This document shows positions 60,788 through 64,000 of a stretch of DNA of 64,000 bases, one piece after another (the stretch's first letter is position 1; the number at the start of each line of letters is the position of its first letter). The DNA lies in NCBI RefSeq assembly GCF_902500215.1, contig NZ_CABVOU010000038.1, positions 35,725 through 99,724 on the forward strand. Reading direction: 5' to 3'. This stretch comes from Halomonas lysinitropha. Lineage in GTDB: Bacteria > Pseudomonadota > Gammaproteobacteria > Pseudomonadales > Halomonadaceae. Both the position numbers and the translations under genes were made by a program. The notes beneath the pieces are model-generated. The model saw nothing but the letters and a program-made list of their open reading frames with translations. It did not search any database and was not told where the DNA came from.

Positions 60788-62508
60788 TGCAGCAGGATGA
60801 AATGGAGCTCCTCTCCGATCGGCAACTGGCCATGCTCGCCGGCGAGGCTGCCTTCGGCCGCGGATTGGAGTACTACCGTGAAGGGATGGTGGTCGGCTGG
60901 AACCGGAAGGGCGCCACCATCACCGCCGACGTGGAGGGCAGCGAGCGCTATCGCGTGGTGCTGAAGCTGAGCAAGCGGGGCCTGGAGGGCGGCTGCGATT
61001 GCCCGGCCTCAGAGGGCATCGACTTCTGCAAGCACTGCGTGGCGACCGCCCTGGCATACCGTGCGGACCAGGCCGAGCAGACGCGCCTGACGGAGGGCGA
61101 TGCCTCGGACCGGATTCGCGCCTATCTGCAGCAGATGGACAAGGCCTCTCTCGTCGAGGCGCTCGAGACCCTCATCGACAGCGACCCGGTGCTGCGCCAG
61201 CAGTGGTCGCTGCGGGCCGACGCGGTGCTCGGCGTGCTGGACCACAAGGCGCTGAAAAAGCGCATCACCGCGGCGTTCCCCGTCAACCGGGACCTCTTCC
61301 GCTACGGCCAGGTGAGTGCCTACTTTGCCAGGGCGGAGGCCGTCGTCGAACAGCTCGCCGAGCAGGCGCCGCAGCTTCCGGCGGAGCAGTGCCTGAAGCT
61401 GGTGGATTATGCGCTCTCACGCCTGGGCCGGGCGCTGGAGACTATCGACGACTCCGGCGGCTTTCGCTTTCATTGCGAGGCGACGCTGCAGACGCTGCAC
61501 GTCCAGACCGTGACGCGGCTCGACTGGTCGCCCGACAGGTTGGCGGCGTATCTCTACGAGAAGGCATTCGGTAACGAGGACCTCTACCCGGAGATTCCCG
61601 GGGCCTATGCCCAGGCGCTGGGCGAGGCGGGCATGGCGGCCTATCATGCCCGCCTGCAGCAGGCCTGGGACGCCTTGCCGGCGCTGCCGGCTGGGGCGGG
61701 GTGGTCGGAGCAGTATCCTTACATTCGCCTGCGACGCCCCTTGTTCGAGCGTGCCGAGGCCGCCGGCGACCTGCCGGCGATGCTGGCGCTCTTCGAGAAG
61801 ACCGCCAGCAAGGAGCGCGACTGTCTGGATGCCGCCGAGCTGTGCATCGAGCATGGGGCCTGGGACGAGCTGGAGACCTGGCTGGCGCGAGCGAAGCGGG
61901 CGATGTCCGACCAGCATCCCCTCCAGCAGGTCGAACGGCAGCGCCTCGAGGTACGCCTGCTGCTGCATCGCGGTGACGCGGAAGCGGCGGCGGCACTGCA
62001 ATGGGACATCTACCAGCAGACGCAGCATCTGGAGGACTATCGCCGGCTGGTGGCGATGGCAGACGAGCATGGCCTGGCCGTCGATTATCGTCAGCGTGCT
62101 CGTGACTGGCTGGTGGCCCGGCTCGACAAGGCATCCTCACCCTTTGCTTTCGCTCCCCGTGCGGAAAACAGCCTGCTGGAAATCGAGCTGTTCGAGGGGC
62201 GTCTGGCCGAGGCCCAGGCGCTCTGCGCCGAGCGGGCCGTGGCCCCCGAGTTGCTGCACCATCTGGCGAAGGCGCTGAAGGAGCCCGACGAGAGCCAGCC
62301 GCTGTACCTCCGCCTGGTACGCCATGAGGTGCAACAGACCAACAACCCGGCTTACCGTAATGGCATCGCCCTGCTGCAGGAGCTCAAGGGCTCGTTGGTC
62401 ACGCCGGCCCAGCAAGCCGCATTCGAGCAGGTGCTGACCCAGCTGCGCACGGAGTTCAAGCAGAAGCGCAACTTCATCAAGTGGCTGAACGAGGCATTCC
62501 CGACCTGA
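60784..62508 (+). CDS. SWIM zinc-finger protein
   Basis: Protein of 574 residues. The SWIM motif CxCx(n)CxH is visible at about residues 69-85 as CDCPASEGIDFCKHC, with the conserved downstream VATALAYR. The remaining 450 residues are helical and repeat-like (several segments such as LFEKTASKERDCLDAAELC), similar to TPR or HEAT solenoids, and are typical of uncharacterised bacterial SWIM proteins. ATG 60784 overlaps the stop of the Fic fragment; ATG 60787 is the alternative. SWIM domains bind DNA or proteins; the role here is unknown. Confidence 0.85.
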   Translation: MMQQDEMELLSDRQLAMLAGEAAFGRGLEYYREGMVVGWNRKGATITADVEGSERYRVVLKLSKRGLEGGCDCPASEGIDFCKHCVATALAYRADQAEQTRLTEGDASDRIRAYLQQMDKASLVEALETLIDSDPVLRQQWSLRADAVLGVLDHKALKKRITAAFPVNRDLFRYGQVSAYFARAEAVVEQLAEQAPQLPAEQCLKLVDYALSRLGRALETIDDSGGFRFHCEATLQTLHVQTVTRLDWSPDRLAAYLYEKAFGNEDLYPEIPGAYAQALGEAGMAAYHARLQQAWDALPALPAGAGWSEQYPYIRLRRPLFERAEAAGDLPAMLALFEKTASKERDCLDAAELCIEHGAWDELETWLARAKRAMSDQHPLQQVERQRLEVRLLLHRGDAEAAAALQWDIYQQTQHLEDYRRLVAMADEHGLAVDYRQRARDWLVARLDKASSPFAFAPRAENSLLEIELFEGRLAEAQALCAERAVAPELLHHLAKALKEPDESQPLYLRLVRHEVQQTNNPAYRNGIALLQELKGSLVTPAQQAAFEQVLTQLRTEFKQKRNFIKWLNEAFPT

Positions 62509-62624
62509 CTGTTGGCCGGTAGAGGCAGCAGGCGTTCTGGGAGCCCATTCACTCGCGAGCGCTTCGCTTATCCGCTGAGCAAGACGCGCCCGACTCGCGT
62601 CGTTGCCCAGTGGTTCCTCGCTAT

Positions 62625-62654
62625 TGTGGCAGCGCGATAGGCGCCGCAGGCGCC
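62625..62654 (+). repeat. Degenerate dispersed element (short form)
   Basis: TGTGGCAGCGCGATAGGCGC then CGCAGGCGCC matches the 60345 copy with an internal 12-bp deletion in the GAGCGCTGCTTG part. It lies in the 275-bp gap between the SWIM and NERD genes, which otherwise contains no gene. Confidence 0.65.
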
Positions 62655-62783
62655 CCAACATCCCCCCTGCGACCTTTGCATGGCTGGCCCTCAGGCTGCG
62701 TTGGTGTCAGGCTGATTGGTAACGAAACGTTGCACAGCGTCAGCGATGGCCCGCCAACCGGGCCGATATGCAGGGAATAGCCC

Positions 62784-63671
62784 ATGATCCTTAAGGAAAA
62801 GGATGTCTCCCCAAACGGGGTTGGCCGCGACGGCGACGAGCGCGCCTTCTACGGCCACAAGCAGGAACAGGACGTCGCCTTCCAGCTGCGCCGCGAGTTC
62901 GGCGAGCATCAGCAGATCCACGTCATCAACGACCTGCGCCTCGAACACCGTGGCGAAAGAGCCCAGATCGATCATCTGATCCTCCATCCCTACGGCTTCA
63001 TCGTCATCGAGTCCAAGAGCATTGTCGGTGAGGTCACGGTCAATGCCGCCGGCGAGTGGTCGCGCAGTTACCAGGGCAACTGGATGGGCATGCCGTCGCC
63101 GATTCGCCAGGGTGAGTTACAGAAGCAACTCTTGCACCATTTGATCAGGGATAACGTCGAGAAAATGCTTGGCAAGGTGCTAGGCATACAGACCAAGGTA
63201 GGCGGGCGCGATTGGCAGGTGCTTTGTGCCATTTCCAGCACCGCCATCCTGCACCGTGACAAGATGCCCAAGGATGTTGCCGATAGGGTGGTCAAGACTG
63301 AGTTTTTGGCCAATAAGATTCGAGAGGTGGTGGGCAATATCTTCACGGAGTACCTAAAAGCCAAACCCAAGTTTTCGAAACAAGAGCTCACCGATGTCGC
63401 CAGCTTCCTGCTCGAGCATACCGCCCAAGTGAGCACCGCCTCGGCCAGTAGTGCTAGCGCACTCGCAACGCCAGAACCGGGCTCCCACGTTGACGAGCCT
63501 GCACCTCACTTTTCGGCTTCGCCGGCGCCGGATATTGCTTCGTTTAAGACCGAGCCCACCGCACAGCGCCAAAGCCCGCTGGCCTGCAAGCAGTGCGGCG
63601 AAGCCAACAGCCTCACCGGCATGTACGGCCAGTACGTAAGCGCTCCACGAACCCCACCTGTTGCGGCCTGA
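62784..63671 (+). pseudogene. NERD-domain protein, 3' end cut by an IS66-type insertion
   Basis: Of 295 residues in the present frame, about 284 belong to the original gene. The nuclease-related domain (about 20-140) keeps the restriction-endonuclease-like core AQIDHLILHPYGFIVIESKS with Asp and ExK residues. The C-terminus begins a zinc ribbon (LACKQCGEANSLTGMYGQY) whose second Cys pair is missing because the frame runs into IS DNA at 63636, giving the foreign tail SAPRTPPVAA. NERD proteins are often linked to DNA processing or phage defence. The core may still be functional. Confidence 0.85.
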
Positions 63672-63672
63672 G

Positions 63673-63879
63673 TTAGACCGGTAGAGTGTCTTTCCAGCGC
63701 CAGGGCAGCAGCGTGCCGAGGTCGTCATCCTCGCCGAGTGTCGGCAGTGTCTCGAACACGAACTGCAGGTACTCGTAGGGCGAGAGGCCGTTGACCTTGG
63801 CCGTCTCGATCAGGCTGTAGATCGCCGCACTGGCCTGCGCACCGCTCGGTGTTTGGCTGAAGAGCCAGTTCTTGCGGTT
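63673..63879 (-). pseudogene. IS66 TnpC transposase, C-terminal fragment
   Basis: The minus-strand frame ends with RKNWLFSQTPSGAQASAAIY, SLIETAKVNGLSPYEYLQFV and LLPWRWKDTLPV, the conserved C-terminus of IS66-family TnpC (IS66 C-terminal domain). Upstream of RKNWLF the frame continues into the palindrome at 63874-63901 (residues RLCAAAH), not into transposase sequence, so the gene has been broken there. Confidence 0.85.
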
Positions 63880-63929
63880 ATGCGCAGCTGCGCATAACCG
63901 CAATTATGCCCAGTTCCGGATTATGCGCA
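63874..63929. mobile_element. Palindromic end of a second insertion nested in the IS66 element
   Basis: GCGGTTATGCGCA and TGCGCATAACCGC form a perfect 28-bp palindrome (63874-63901) centred on AGCT. Its core TTATGCGCA recurs as TTATGCCCA (63904-63912) and TTATGCGCA (63921-63929). A strong palindrome with nearby direct copies at the exact break in tnpC is typical of the end of a mobile element or a recombinase core site. The rest runs off the window. Confidence 0.6.
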
Positions 63930-64000
63930 GTGGCCTGCATAGCCCCGGCCACGATCCAGCGCCAACGCCCTCGAGTGCCGGCAGCCGGATCGTGGTTTTC

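Larger units (their letters stand above)
63636..64000 (-). mobile_element. IS66-type insertion sequence, left part, interrupted and cut by window edge
   Basis: The boundary reads GTAAGCGCTCC, the usual IS66-family end (GTAAGCG). It disrupts the NERD gene; the 8 bases before it (GCCAGTAC) would be the target duplication. Inside, on the minus strand, lies the end of a tnpC-type transposase. At 63874 the element is itself broken by a palindromic insertion end. The other IS end and the transposase body lie outside the window. Confidence 0.8.

Overview
The window is GC-rich, densely packed bacterial chromosome. Its gene content points to a halophilic or marine gammaproteobacterium of the Halomonas type (Halomonadaceae): a betaine/carnitine-type binding protein next to gamma-butyrobetaine dioxygenase, a NasTS-controlled assimilatory nitrate pathway, several LysR-pirin or LysR-enzyme divergent pairs, and short GTGGGAGCG-type dispersed repeats. 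This placement is inferred from gene content and style only. No rRNA, tRNA or CRISPR array was seen.

Left part (1-17.2 kb). A polyamine-type ABC transporter (binding protein cut by the window edge, ATPase, two permeases) is followed by a zinc-type cation diffusion facilitator. A PepSY protein, an OmpR-family regulator and a PhoQ/QseC-like kinase form an overlapping operon that diverges from a second, two-repeat PepSY protein. A CATGAA-N5-CATGAA direct repeat in their shared promoter is a good candidate for the regulator's box. Next come a TauE exporter, a LysR regulator diverging from methylmalonate-semialdehyde dehydrogenase and a GMC oxidoreductase, a cold-shock protein, an SLC13/RCK transporter, an esterase and a diguanylate cyclase.

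17.2-22.6 kb. Four overlapping membrane genes, headed by a small zinc-ribbon gene, encode a DUF4040/NuoK-like fusion and three NuoL/M/N-like proton channels. No Mrp E/F/G subunit and no redox subunit is present. The third channel lacks the usual TM5 glutamate. This is the best candidate for an under-described system in the window.

22.8-37.6 kb. After PhoH and a patatin comes the nitrate assimilation island: nirD, nirB and a NasC-like flavoprotein, then nasS and nasT, all on the minus strand, with nasA diverging and a NarK-type transporter further along. The leader of the flavoprotein-nirB-nirD operon holds a hexaloop hairpin (AACGGT) and a U7 terminator, the layout expected for antitermination by the ANTAR protein NasT. 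A second attenuator-like hairpin precedes nasA.

37.9-50.3 kb. Cell-envelope genes (two divergent L,D-transpeptidases, an ABC exporter, an M23 endopeptidase), a pirin/LysR pair, a glutathionyl-hydroquinone reductase carrying an in-frame 9-bp repeat expansion, YaiI flanked by repeated elements, and a DEAD-box RNA helicase with a long leader.

50.4-64 kb. ArgE, a homocysteine methyltransferase, a LysR regulator diverging from gamma-butyrobetaine dioxygenase and an orphan quaternary-amine binding protein, a standalone SecD-P1-like exported protein with a membrane-anchored partner, and a SixA-CHAD fusion. The right end is accessory DNA: an operator- or att-like repeat array, a 59-codon Fic fragment coupled to a SWIM zinc-finger gene, and a NERD nuclease gene cut by an IS66-type element that is itself interrupted by another palindrome-ended insertion.
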